DNA of 64,000 bases. Origin: Thiothrix unzii (GTDB lineage: Bacteria; Pseudomonadota; Gammaproteobacteria; Thiotrichales; Thiotrichaceae). The translations under genes were made by a program, and so were the position numbers. Positions 1 to 8,291 of this stretch are shown in pieces. A model generated the notes under the pieces. It searched no databases, had not been told where the DNA came from, and saw only the letters and a program-made list of their open reading frames with translations. The stretch covers positions 2,170,001 through 2,234,000 of the forward strand of contig NZ_CP072793.1 of the NCBI RefSeq assembly GCF_017901175.1, written 5' to 3'. The number at the start of each line of letters is the position of its first letter. Position 1 is the stretch's first letter.

Positions 1-113
1 ACGAACATCTGTACTGCGGATATTTGCCGTTACCGCAACCCGGCGAAGCGGCGCGTTGTGACGTTGGTTTTCTGGGTGTGGTATGTTGCTTGTTTGAGTT
101 TGGCAGGTGCGAA

Positions 114-1064
114 ATGCTCGAATTTTGGAACATTATCCTGTTTTCTTTATCGGTCACGGGACCGATTTTTATTTTGCTGGCCTTGGGGCTGTGGTTGCGC
201 CAGCGCAGCGCGATCAGTGATGGCTTTATTGAGGTGGGTTCGCGCTTGGTGTTTACCTGGGCGTTGCCTGCGTTGTTGTTTGTGAATATCGCGAAAACGC
301 ACATCGACACCACCACGAATTTTCATTTGATGGCTTACGGTTTGGTGGCGATGCTGCTGCTGTTTGTGTTGACGGAGATCATGGTGCATTTCACGGTGCA
401 GCCGCCAGCGGATCGTGGCGTGGTGGTGCAGGGGATTTTCCGTTCTAACATGGCGATTATTGGGCTGGCGTATTGCGTGAATGCGTATGGTGAAACCGCG
501 TTGGCTGCCGCGTCGTTATACGTGGGAATATTGAGCATTTTGTTCAATATTCTGGGGGTGATTACCTTGAGCCGCTCGTTACACAAGCAGCAAGGCATTG
601 GCGGCATACTATGGAATATTGTCACCAACCCGTTGATTATTGGAATTGTGTTGGCGTTACCCTTCGCCGCGTGGGATGTGCGACCACCCGCGTTGCTGAT
701 GAAAGCCGGGGAAACCTTGGCGGATATGACCTTGCCGTTGGCGTTGTTGTGTACCGGGGCTTCGCTGGATTTTCACACCCTGAAACAGGAAATGAATAAA
801 ACGCTGCTCGCGACATTCAGCAAGTTGGTATTGATCCCGTTGCTGTTTACCGCTGGCGGTTGGTGGTGGGGTTTTCGCGGGATGGATTTGGGGATTTTAC
901 TGCTGATGTCATCCGCACCGACGGCGGCAGCGAGTTATGTGATGACCCGCGCAATGGGCGGTAATGCGACACTGGCGGCAAACACTGTCGTACTCACCAC
1001 CCTAGGCTCGCTGTTTACAACCAGCCTAGGGGTAATGATTCTCCAAACCTACAACCTAATGTAG
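114..1064 (+). CDS. AEC family (auxin efflux carrier-type) permease
   Basis: About 316 residues, almost entirely hydrophobic, with roughly ten membrane segments split into two halves by a short polar stretch, as in the AEC/bile-acid transporter-like superfamily. Conserved features include an N-terminal GPIFILLALG-type helix and the C-terminal SAPTAAASYVMTRAMGG motif typical of the family. It should be an inner-membrane secondary transporter of small organic anions; the substrate cannot be read from sequence. An upstream in-frame start at 24 would add about 30 non-hydrophobic residues and is less likely; ATG at 114 begins directly before the first helix. Its 3' end lies only 5 bp from the convergent adaptor gene. 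Confidence 0.85.
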   Translation: MLEFWNIILFSLSVTGPIFILLALGLWLRQRSAISDGFIEVGSRLVFTWALPALLFVNIAKTHIDTTTNFHLMAYGLVAMLLLFVLTEIMVHFTVQPPADRGVVVQGIFRSNMAIIGLAYCVNAYGETALAAASLYVGILSILFNILGVITLSRSLHKQQGIGGILWNIVTNPLIIGIVLALPFAAWDVRPPALLMKAGETLADMTLPLALLCTGASLDFHTLKQEMNKTLLATFSKLVLIPLLFTAGGWWWGFRGMDLGILLLMSSAPTAAASYVMTRAMGGNATLAANTVVLTTLGSLFTTSLGVMILQTYNLM

Positions 1065-1069
1065 CCGTG

Positions 1070-2359
1070 TTACTTCGCAGGCGGAACAGCCGCTGGTGGC
1101 GCAGCCGGTGCAGCGGGTGGCACTGGCGCAACCGGCGCGGCAACAGGTGCTGCTGGCGCGGGTGGTGCAACCGGAGCCGGAACAACAGCCGTTGTTGCCG
1201 CAGCCGGAGCTGGTGCAGCCGCCGCTGATGGCATCCAACCGGAAGTCACGCCCGCTGGTGGTTTGTCAATAATGCGTTCCCCAGCCGTCAAGCCAGACAC
1301 GACTTGCATCTTGCCATTGCCTTGATCAGCACCCAGACGTACCAAGCGCAATTCCGAGGTATTATCGGCTTTCACCACCAATACGCTCGGCAAGCTGCTG
1401 CCTTTCATCAACGCGGTGCTGGGAATGGTCAATACTTGCTTATCGCCTTTATTGCTTTCAGGCAGGTAGATTTCGGCATACATACCCGGCGCGGTGGTAA
1501 TTTCCAGCGGCAGGTCGAATTTAACCGTGACAGTGTGGCGGCTGGCATCGGCAATCGGGTAAATTTCCGCAACACGCACGGAAGTTTGCACACTGCCATC
1601 AATCTTGGCAGGCACTACCATGTCTTGGCTGAGATTGCCTACCAAACCGGACGGCACATCCGCTTGCAGACGCTTGTATTTGACGTAACCGAATTTTACC
1701 AGCGGTTGACCAGGTTGCACGGTATCGCCCACTTCCACCATTTTTTCGAGGATCATCCCCTCAAACGGCGCGTAAGCACTGGCATCACGCAACGCGGTAT
1801 CAATTTCCTGCAATTGCGCATTGGCTTGCTGAAGCTGACTTTGGCTTTGTGAAACGGAGGAAATCGCGTTATTTAAATCCGCTTGGCGAATCGTGTCAGA
1901 GTTGTAACCACCCATCACGGAATCGGCAAACGGGCGCACTGCCATTTTGTCGAACATCGCAGGCAACCCAAACCCCGGCATTGCGCCAATGTCTTTGCTG
2001 CGTGGCGAGGTTAATTCACGTTGATATTGACTTTGCGCATTTTGCACGGCGGCTTGCGCCATCGCAATTTGCGCCACGACCGCACTGCGTTTAGCTTGCA
2101 ACTGAGTGTCGTCGACCTGAAAAATCACGCCGCCTTGTTGCAGGTTAGTACCGACACCACCCGCGACATATTTAACCACACCCGGCACTTGCGCCGACAA
2201 CGTGACTTCCTTGTAGGGAACCACGGTACTGCCTAACACCGAACGCGACGATGAACCCGTGGTTTCCACCGGAACGATTTCAGCAGCATTCAACACGGCT
2301 ATAGGACAGGCAGCCAGCACCATTGCCAGCATACCTGATAACTGTTTGCTTATACCCAT
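1070..2359 (-). CDS. RND/HlyD-type efflux periplasmic adaptor subunit
   Basis: Membrane-fusion/adaptor protein. It has an N-terminal signal-like hydrophobic segment ending in AAE, a biotinyl-lipoyl half-motif, an alpha-helical hairpin rich in Gln/Ala, a second lipoyl half and a beta-barrel domain. Such proteins bridge an inner-membrane pump to an outer-membrane channel. ATG at 2359 is chosen because a GAGGA ribosome-binding site precedes it and the signal peptide begins there; an upstream in-frame start at 2413 is unlikely. The last 50 or so residues are almost only Ala, Pro and Val, a low-complexity tail absent from typical adaptors. No pump or outer-membrane channel gene lies next to it, so its partner is unknown. 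Confidence 0.82.
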   Translation of the reverse strand: MGISKQLSGMLAMVLAACPIAVLNAAEIVPVETTGSSSRSVLGSTVVPYKEVTLSAQVPGVVKYVAGGVGTNLQQGGVIFQVDDTQLQAKRSAVVAQIAMAQAAVQNAQSQYQRELTSPRSKDIGAMPGFGLPAMFDKMAVRPFADSVMGGYNSDTIRQADLNNAISSVSQSQSQLQQANAQLQEIDTALRDASAYAPFEGMILEKMVEVGDTVQPGQPLVKFGYVKYKRLQADVPSGLVGNLSQDMVVPAKIDGSVQTSVRVAEIYPIADASRHTVTVKFDLPLEITTAPGMYAEIYLPESNKGDKQVLTIPSTALMKGSSLPSVLVVKADNTSELRLVRLGADQGNGKMQVVSGLTAGERIIDKPPAGVTSGWMPSAAAAPAPAAATTAVVPAPVAPPAPAAPVAAPVAPVPPAAPAAPPAAVPPAK

Positions 2360-2475
2360 CTGGTATTTTTCCTCAAAGCGATTATGTATTTTTAACGGCG
2401 GCAACACCCGCAACTTTGCGGGGAAGTTACCATTATCAGCCTGTTAACACCAGTATAAAGTATAACGCAAACCGC

Positions 2476-3168
2476 TTATGTCGCCGAACCAAAAACCTCG
2501 CGCTGTAAACCGCTCAATTGCACCAGTCGCGCATTTAAATTTAGCTCAATGCCACGCCACAACGAAGCCTGCCCTGCGACATCCTGCAAATACGGCATAA
2601 TCGCGTCTTCGACGATTTTTGAATGGTGTACATCCAGCTCGATATGCCCAATAAACAATTCCAAAGCGTCATCGGTCAACCCCGGTACTGTGCGCAAACC
2701 TTGCAACAGCATCCGGTAATACGGCGGAATCGGCCACTCCCCGGCGATCCCTGCCACACCTACTGCCGCCAGCCAATCGGTTCCCTGGGTCACGCGCATC
2801 ATGGTATCAATGTAACCTTGCTGCTCTGGAATAATCGGCGGGTTAGCGATTTCTTCCTCAGTAATATCCAGCGCACGCATGAATTTACGGTAAACCGCCA
2901 TGTGAGAGCGTGACGAATCGCCATTGCCGTATTCATCGTACAAAATTTCCGCCAACACCGCTTGAATGCCCTCGTCGGGTGTTACCCCCAGCGCATTCGC
3001 CTGATACAAGCGGGTGCGTAAAATATGCGGGTAATACAGCAACGCGAACCGCCGCGCCTGCTCCCGCGACACCGCTTGGGTTGACACCAGATGCAGGAAC
3101 GGATGGCGTAAAAAAGGATGCTCGGCAACACGACGTTTCAAATCTTCCAGAAAAACAGGTGCGTTCAC
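2476..3168 (-). CDS. Haem-oxygenase-like iron-containing redox enzyme (TenA/PqqC/CADD-like)
   Basis: About 230 residues, all-helical, resembling the TenA/PqqC/CADD haem-oxygenase-like fold. Acidic and His residues placed as di-iron ligands are visible: YDEYG near residue 90, AGEWPIPP in the middle, and an H-x3-D-x2-HH cluster (GHIELDVHH) about 50 residues before the C-terminus. Members oxidise small molecules such as fatty acids, N-hydroxylated or amino-acid substrates; this substrate is unknown. The start is GTG at 3168, because a perfect AGGAGGT lies 8 nt upstream (3177-3183); an ATG at 3213 would place that site inside the gene. It is divergent from the yihY-like gene. Confidence 0.72.
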   Translation of the reverse strand: MNAPVFLEDLKRRVAEHPFLRHPFLHLVSTQAVSREQARRFALLYYPHILRTRLYQANALGVTPDEGIQAVLAEILYDEYGNGDSSRSHMAVYRKFMRALDITEEEIANPPIIPEQQGYIDTMMRVTQGTDWLAAVGVAGIAGEWPIPPYYRMLLQGLRTVPGLTDDALELFIGHIELDVHHSKIVEDAIMPYLQDVAGQASLWRGIELNLNARLVQLSGLQREVFGSAT

Positions 3169-3268
3169 GCGGTAATACCTCCTAAAATGGTTTAATCGCG
3201 CCGAATGTAGCAATAATTGACGCGAAACCCGAATTCTCCATAAGTTTCTATTGATATACCACTGAAAA

Positions 3269-4537
3269 ATGCGTGCAAAAACCTTTCAATTCCTTCGCAC
3301 ACTGCCTATTGCACTGTTCCATGACATGCATCAAGGCAACATCACTTTGCGGGCAATGGGTTTGGTGTACACCACGCTACTCTCGCTCGTACCGCTGTTA
3401 GCGTTGAGCTTTTCGATGCTCAAAGGCTTTGGCGTTCACAACCAAATGGAACCCTTGCTGCTCAAACTGCTGGAACCGATGGGCGCGAAAGCCCTCGAAC
3501 TCACTCAACAGATTTTGGGCTTTGTCGATAATATGCAGGTCGGGGTGCTGGGTTTCGCGGGCTTGGCGATTTTGCTCTACACCGTGATTTCCCTGATGGG
3601 CAAGGTGGAGGAAGCGTTTAACTTCGTGTGGCGGGTTAAACGTCCGCGTTCCTTTCTGGCGCAATTTCGCGATTACCTCAGCGTAGTTTTGGTGGGGCCG
3701 CTGCTGCTGTTTTCCGCACTGGGTTTGTGGGGCGCGTTCAGCCAATGGGAAATCGTACACACCGTAGTGACGCTGAAACCGTTATCGCTGGTGTTACAAA
3801 CCAGCCCGACGGTGCTAATCGTGCTGGCATTCACCCTGCTCTACCTGTTTATGCCGAATACTCACGTCAAACCTTGGGCGGCATTGGGCGGCGCGACCTT
3901 TGCGGGCATTGCTTGGCAAATCGCGGGGTGGTTATTTGCATCATTCGTGGTCAGTTCTGGGCAGCAAACCGCGATTTATTCGATTTTCGCCAGCCTATTT
4001 TTATTTATGCTGTGGCTGTATGTGGGCTGGTTGATTGTCTTGACCGGCGCACGTTTGGCTTATTACTTTCAATACCCCGATGCCGTACACCTGCCGCAAC
4101 AGCCGACCGAAACCAGTATGCAAACCCGCGAGTTACTCACCATCGCCATTTTGCGCGAAATCGGTACACGCTTTCTCAATAAAGACACACCCGCCACGCT
4201 TGACGACTTACGCCAACTAATCCCCGTGTCGCGTTTCCTGCTAGAAAACACCCTAGACGAACTGAACATTTACGGCATTATCAGCCGCGACGACGACGAA
4301 CCCACCCATTATTTGTTAAGGGTTTCCCCCGACAAGCTCAGTGTGGCTGAAATTCGCCAGCGGTTGTGGCAAGGCACGCCGAAACAGCAGCAGCAAGCAA
4401 CCCAAATACGCCAACAAGCGGGAATTTCAAGCGAGTGGTTGAACACCTTGGTCAACACGCCCGATGCCACCATGCAGCAGCTTATTCAGGCTGCGCCAGC
4501 GGAAACGGCGCGTGATGATCAGGGTATTATCCGTTGA
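3269..4537 (+). CDS. yihY: YihY/UPF0761 family inner-membrane protein
   Basis: 422 residues. The first ~280 form the YihY (Virul_fac_BrkB) domain: an N-terminal amphipathic segment, six predicted membrane helices, and the family stretch FNFVWRVKRPRSF around residue 117. The C-terminal ~140 residues are soluble and resemble a winged-helix-like extension found in longer family members. The family was formerly mis-annotated as RNase BN; its real role is not established, though envelope or transport functions have been proposed. No strong ribosome-binding site precedes the ATG at 3269, but the N-terminus aligns with family expectations. Confidence 0.85.
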   Translation: MRAKTFQFLRTLPIALFHDMHQGNITLRAMGLVYTTLLSLVPLLALSFSMLKGFGVHNQMEPLLLKLLEPMGAKALELTQQILGFVDNMQVGVLGFAGLAILLYTVISLMGKVEEAFNFVWRVKRPRSFLAQFRDYLSVVLVGPLLLFSALGLWGAFSQWEIVHTVVTLKPLSLVLQTSPTVLIVLAFTLLYLFMPNTHVKPWAALGGATFAGIAWQIAGWLFASFVVSSGQQTAIYSIFASLFLFMLWLYVGWLIVLTGARLAYYFQYPDAVHLPQQPTETSMQTRELLTIAILREIGTRFLNKDTPATLDDLRQLIPVSRFLLENTLDELNIYGIISRDDDEPTHYLLRVSPDKLSVAEIRQRLWQGTPKQQQQATQIRQQAGISSEWLNTLVNTPDATMQQLIQAAPAETARDDQGIIR

Positions 4538-4542
4538 CATAG

Positions 4543-5438
4543 TTACATCCTGAAAACGTTAGTCGCTCCATCTTGACGGAGAAAACGCATGACACGCTGG
4601 CATTCTTCTTCTAGGGTATTACGCAGATAATCCCAAAATGCCGGATTTTCGACAGTGCGGGTAACGACATCAGGGGGAAGAAACCGGCGCATTTCATGCA
4701 GAAAATCGACTCGTACACCATCGTCAGTCAGTAATTGCTGCATACGCTGATCCATTTGGGTGATGAACTGCTCGACAGCTGTTTATGATCCGCAATTTTC
4801 TTCGCGACCAACGCCAGTGGCGTATCCACGGCTTGTTGTCGTAGCCAAGCAATATCCCACAGGTCACGGTTTTTGATGCGGTTTGGACGCAATGCAAACG
4901 CCACTAATTTATCAGCAAGGATTTCCGCCCGACTTTCGACTTGCAGAATCAGCCCTGAGGTTCCCATATCGACCGCATAATGGTTACGTAATACCGTTGG
5001 ACGCGGCTCATAACTGGGAATGGCACAAATGTCGATATTAATGCGTTGCGTCGGCAAGTGCTTTTGTTCTGGATGCGTTATCACCCGTAATTTCCACGTA
5101 TCCACATTGCCCGTTTCACGTTGCGGTTCGCTTACCTCAACACCCAAACCGTACTTCACTTGTAAACGCTCAACTAAGACTTGCCCCAAGGTTTGCAAGT
5201 GTTCACGCTGAAAATCCGCACCTCCCGTAAAATCCAAATCTTCACTCAAACGGTTAGAACCGTAACAAGCCCGTAAACAAGTACCGCCGATGAACGTTAA
5301 GCGGCTAAGTAAACCCGCATCCGCCATTTCACGTAAGATGTCGTGGTGTAACAATTCCTTTTCCACGACTACCCGTAACGGTGATAATGCTTGCTGGTTT
5401 GCAAGTGCTTGTGTCACCAATTGGTCAAACAAATTCAT
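4543..5438 (-). pseudogene. abiEii: AbiEii/AbiGii-type nucleotidyltransferase toxin, frameshifted near the C-terminus
   Basis: Type IV toxin-antitoxin toxin of the nucleotidyltransferase fold. It carries the family motifs GGT-x-LR (FIGGTCLRACYG) and the acidic pair of RLSEDLDF, followed by the DLWDIAWL segment. The start is ATG 5438 with GGGAGGT 6 nt upstream. The first frame ends at 4728 after an atypical tail (SSSSSPKWISVC). A second frame, ending at 4543, carries a plausible AbiEii C-terminus (EQFITQMDQRM... WDYLRNTLEEE). Shifting one base around 4770-4785 joins the two. This is therefore either an inactivating frameshift or a sequencing indel. It overlaps the antitoxin gene by 14 bp, as in a translationally coupled operon. 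Confidence 0.72.
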
Positions 5439-5976
5439 GGGCAACCTCCCAATCAATTAAATCGGTATTACGACGGGTATATTTCATGTCCTGTAATGCC
5501 AACGACACATTGGCTCGCCACAAATGGCAGCGCGTATCCCACGTTAATAACGGTGCTACAGCAGCCGCTGCACGCCGCGTGTGGATAAATTCGATATGCC
5601 CCCATGTGCCGCAGTCCACAATCCGATTACGCCCGGAAGACATTAAGGTGATCCAATTCAGCGGCAGTTGTGAAATGATTCCCGCATCACTTAATGCCGA
5701 TTCCAAACTGATGTAATTAAACTCACTGGCTCGCAAACGAGCCGCAGAATGGTAAAGCAATAAACCGTGATTGGTATAAACATCGGGGTATACATAAATC
5801 CCCCGACATACGCGCTGCAATACACCGCTGTGTACGGCACGACTCAGTAATACTGCTAAAGTTGCTGGGTTATGCTGTGGAAAAAGGCTACTTAAATCAC
5901 TTTGGGTGAACAGATAATGCTCTGAGTCAGCCAATGTTCTAAGTGCCATGCCTAACTGTTGTAATGGTTGCATCAT
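5425..5976 (-). CDS. abiEi: AbiEi-type antitoxin (type IV toxin-antitoxin system)
   Basis: 183 residues. The N-terminal half is a winged-helix region (FTQSDLSSLFP, then VHSGVLQRVCRGIYVYP) typical of AbiEi_4 transcriptional autoregulators. The C-terminal part contains the conserved YISLESALSDAGIISQ stretch. The family represses its own operon and counteracts the nucleotidyltransferase toxin encoded immediately downstream; the two frames overlap by 14 bp. The promoter must lie in 5977-6150, where I could not pin a box with confidence. The antitoxin reads intact even though the toxin is frameshifted. Confidence 0.8.
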   Translation of the reverse strand: MMQPLQQLGMALRTLADSEHYLFTQSDLSSLFPQHNPATLAVLLSRAVHSGVLQRVCRGIYVYPDVYTNHGLLLYHSAARLRASEFNYISLESALSDAGIISQLPLNWITLMSSGRNRIVDCGTWGHIEFIHTRRAAAAVAPLLTWDTRCHLWRANVSLALQDMKYTRRNTDLIDWEVAHEFV

Positions 5977-6151
5977 GATCTACACTTTCTTACAGATTAT
6001 GTAATAAAATGTAGACCTAAATACATCCAATAACAAGTTTAGTGCCATGTAAGCAAAAGGAGTCAGGGTTTCCGCCTGAATACGTGCAGATACAAACATT
6101 AATACAAGCAATTTGGTGGGCTGGGGTGGTACAAGCTGATACTCCCTGAAA

Positions 6152-6192
6152 CGCAAAAACCCTTACAGATTGTGGCCTGTAAGGGTTTTTGG
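6152..6192 (-). terminator. Rho-independent terminator of the tRNA-Arg transcript
   Basis: A perfect 13-bp stem (AAAACCCTTACAG / CTGTAAGGGTTTT) with a 7-nt loop. It sits 31 bases beyond the 3' end of the tRNA-Arg gene. The arms supply a T-rich run on either strand, so it may act bidirectionally. Confidence 0.8.
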
Positions 6193-6222
6193 TACATCAT
6201 GGTACACCATGAAATAGTAATA

Positions 6223-6299
6223 TGGCGCATCCGGAAGGATTCGAACCTCCGACCACCTGGTTCGTAGCCAGGTACTCTATCCAACTGAGCTACGGATGC
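6223..6299 (-). tRNA. tRNA-Arg (anticodon ACG)
   Basis: 77 nt including an encoded CCA. It begins GCATCCGTAGCTCAGTTGG and has a CCTGG/CCAGG anticodon stem around loop CTACGAA, giving anticodon ACG. The T-arm GGTTCGAATCC is canonical. It is followed by the hairpin at 6152-6192. Confidence 0.97.
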
Positions 6300-6382
6300 G
6301 TAGCAATTGAGGGGCGCATTATGCGCATTCAATTAAATTCAGTCAATAAAAATTTTCATCTTTTTGACTATCAATGAGTAAA

Positions 6383-6473
6383 TGGCGGAGAGGGCGGGAT
6401 TCGAACCCGCGATGGGCTTATGGCCCATACTCCCTTAGCAGGGGAGCGCCTTCGGCCTCTCGGCCACCTCTCC
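6383..6473 (-). tRNA. tRNA-Ser (anticodon GCT)
   Basis: 91 nt with encoded CCA. The anticodon stem CTCCC/GGGAG surrounds loop CTGCTAA, giving GCT. A long variable arm (GTATGGGCCATAAGCCCAT) identifies a serine tRNA. It lies between csrA and tRNA-Arg, the usual gammaproteobacterial order. Confidence 0.97.
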
Positions 6474-6540
6474 AATTGGGTACTCAATGAAGGCGGTAAG
6501 GATACATTCCAAAGTGCTGGAGGTAAAGCCCTAATTCGCC

Positions 6541-6741
6541 TTAATTTGTATTTTCTTCAATGAGCACCGGCTCTGTATGTTCGTGTCGGATGCGCTCGTA
6601 AATTTCTTCACGATGGACGGCTACATCCTTTGGTGCATTGATCCCTAAGCGCACCTGATTACCTTTTACACCAAGGACGGTAACGCTTACCTCGTCTCCA
6701 ATCATGAGGGTTTCCCCTACCCTCCGCGTCAGAATCAACAT
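6541..6741 (-). CDS. csrA: Carbon storage regulator CsrA
   Basis: 66 residues beginning [16 protein letters not shown], the invariant CsrA N-terminus, with the RLGI(N)APK and VHREEIY motifs. CsrA dimers bind GGA-containing hairpins in mRNA leaders and alter translation or stability; they commonly control glycogen/PHA storage, motility and biofilm. The start at 6741 is fixed by homology; the 22 residues an upstream start would add are not CsrA-like. Downstream are tRNA-Ser and tRNA-Arg; upstream, past two hairpins, lies lysC. Confidence 0.96.
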   Translation of the reverse strand: MLILTRRVGETLMIGDEVSVTVLGVKGNQVRLGINAPKDVAVHREEIYERIRHEHTEPVLIEENTN

Positions 6742-6879
6742 ACTGCAAACTCTCCATATCGCTGTATAGACATCACCCAGCCTTGCTAAGGCTAATCTAG
6801 GCCCCACACGTTACCAACGTGCCGTGTTCAACAATCACACATAGGCACTGAACTTAAGCTGAACTACCCACCCTCGAAT

Positions 6880-6913
6880 GTTGCTTTTTTACCATAAGAG
6901 GGAAAAAAGCAAC
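6880..6913. repeat. Inverted repeat between lysC and csrA
   Basis: Perfect 11-bp arms GTTGCTTTTTT / AAAAAAGCAAC separated by 12 nt. The A/T-rich arms could form a terminator-like hairpin in either direction. It lies in the csrA leader/promoter interval, about 140 bp upstream of the csrA start. Confidence 0.55.
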
Positions 6914-6949
6914 ACATTGCCCTGACACTGTACCTAAAAATACTTTTAT

Positions 6950-6993
6950 GGTCAAAAATAAACCCGCTGTTGCAGCTTTTTTACAACAGCGGG
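6950..6993 (-). terminator. Rho-independent terminator of lysC
   Basis: A 10-bp GC-rich stem (CCCGCTGTTG / CAACAGCGGG, 6963-6993), followed on the minus strand by TTTATTTTT. It sits 27 bp past the lysC stop. Confidence 0.82.
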
Positions 6994-7019
6994 TCGATTA
7001 AAACCGAGATAAACGGTAT

Positions 7020-8249
7020 TTATGCGGCCTGTGATAAACCAAATGCATCGTGCAACACGCGCACTGCGAGTTCCAGATACTTCTCGTCAACCACAACGGC
7101 TACCTTGATTTCAGAAGTCGAAATCATGCGGATATTGATGCCTTCATCAGCCAATGTCTTAAACATTTTGCTGGCAACGCCTGCGTGTGAACGCATTCCC
7201 GCACCAACAATGGCAACTTTAGCGATGTGTTCGTCGCCAGTGCATTGTTTAGCACCCATCGTTTCTGCGGTCTTACACAGAATCTGGCGGGCTTTAGCGT
7301 AATCGTTCTTATGAACCGTGAAAGTGAAGTCAGTAGAGCCGTCAGAACCGATATTCTGCACAATCATGTCAACTTCAACGTTGGCTTCGGAAATCGGCCC
7401 CAGAATCTGGTAAGCCACGCCCGGACGGTCTGGCACACCTAATACCGTCAATTGAGCTTCATCACGATTAAACGCAATCCCACGAACTGAGACTTCTTCC
7501 ATTACTTCTTCCTCACGAGTGACCAGCGTGCTTTTGCCCTGACCAAATTCGTCAAAGCTGGACAGCACACGGATAGGCATATCATATTTGTAGGCAAATT
7601 CAACCGAACGAATTTGCAGCACCTTGGAGCCTTGGCTGGCCATTTCCAGCATTTCTTCCAAGGTCAGGCGCGGAATGTGACGCGCTTTGGGTTCGACACG
7701 CGGGTCGGTGGTGTAAACGCCATCCACGTCGGTGTAAATCTGGCATTCGTCGGCTTTCAGCGCAACGGCAAGTGCCACACCCGTGGTATCCGAACCGCCG
7801 CGCCCTAAGGTGGTAATGCTGCCATCTTCGGTCACACCTTGGAAACCTGCTACTACCACCACTTTGCCTTCCGCCAGATCCTTGCGGATTGGGTCGGCAT
7901 CAATGTCGCGGATACGCGCTTTGGTGTGCGCATCATCGGTCAAAATGCGGACTTGCGCCCCGGTATAAGAACGCGCAGGCTGGCCTTTCTTTTCCAACGC
8001 CATTGCCAACAAGCCAATCGTGACTTGTTCGCCAGTGGATAGAATCGCGTCTTTTTCGCGCTCCGAACCTTGTGGGTTAATGGCGTTGATAAGAGCGACC
8101 AGCTTATTGGTTTCGCCCGACATCGCGGAAACCACCACGATGACATCATTGCCCTGTTGTTTCCAGCGGATTACCCGGTCAGCCACAGCCTCAATACGCT
8201 CAGGTGTGCCAACCGATGTACCGCCGTATTTCTGTACGATCAGTGCCAT
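7020..8249 (-). CDS. lysC: Aspartate kinase
   Basis: 409 residues, standard for single-function aspartokinase. The N-terminal amino-acid-kinase domain starts with KYGGTSVG and carries GRGGSDTTGVALA. The C-terminus has two ACT domains (from about residue 265) that bind lysine and/or threonine for feedback control. It phosphorylates aspartate, the first step toward lysine, methionine, threonine and diaminopimelate. It lies between alaS and csrA with a 42-bp gap from alaS, so co-transcription with alaS-recX-recA is possible. Confidence 0.96.
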   Translation of the reverse strand: MALIVQKYGGTSVGTPERIEAVADRVIRWKQQGNDVIVVVSAMSGETNKLVALINAINPQGSEREKDAILSTGEQVTIGLLAMALEKKGQPARSYTGAQVRILTDDAHTKARIRDIDADPIRKDLAEGKVVVVAGFQGVTEDGSITTLGRGGSDTTGVALAVALKADECQIYTDVDGVYTTDPRVEPKARHIPRLTLEEMLEMASQGSKVLQIRSVEFAYKYDMPIRVLSSFDEFGQGKSTLVTREEEVMEEVSVRGIAFNRDEAQLTVLGVPDRPGVAYQILGPISEANVEVDMIVQNIGSDGSTDFTFTVHKNDYAKARQILCKTAETMGAKQCTGDEHIAKVAIVGAGMRSHAGVASKMFKTLADEGINIRMISTSEIKVAVVVDEKYLELAVRVLHDAFGLSQAA

Positions 8250-8291
8250 TGTTTACTGTTTACCTTCAAAACACTTCTAAATTAAACCCGA

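Noticed and set aside
1304-1852. 182-residue open frame opposite the efflux adaptor
   Set aside because: It is the antisense shadow of a well-supported gene and has no recognisable domain.
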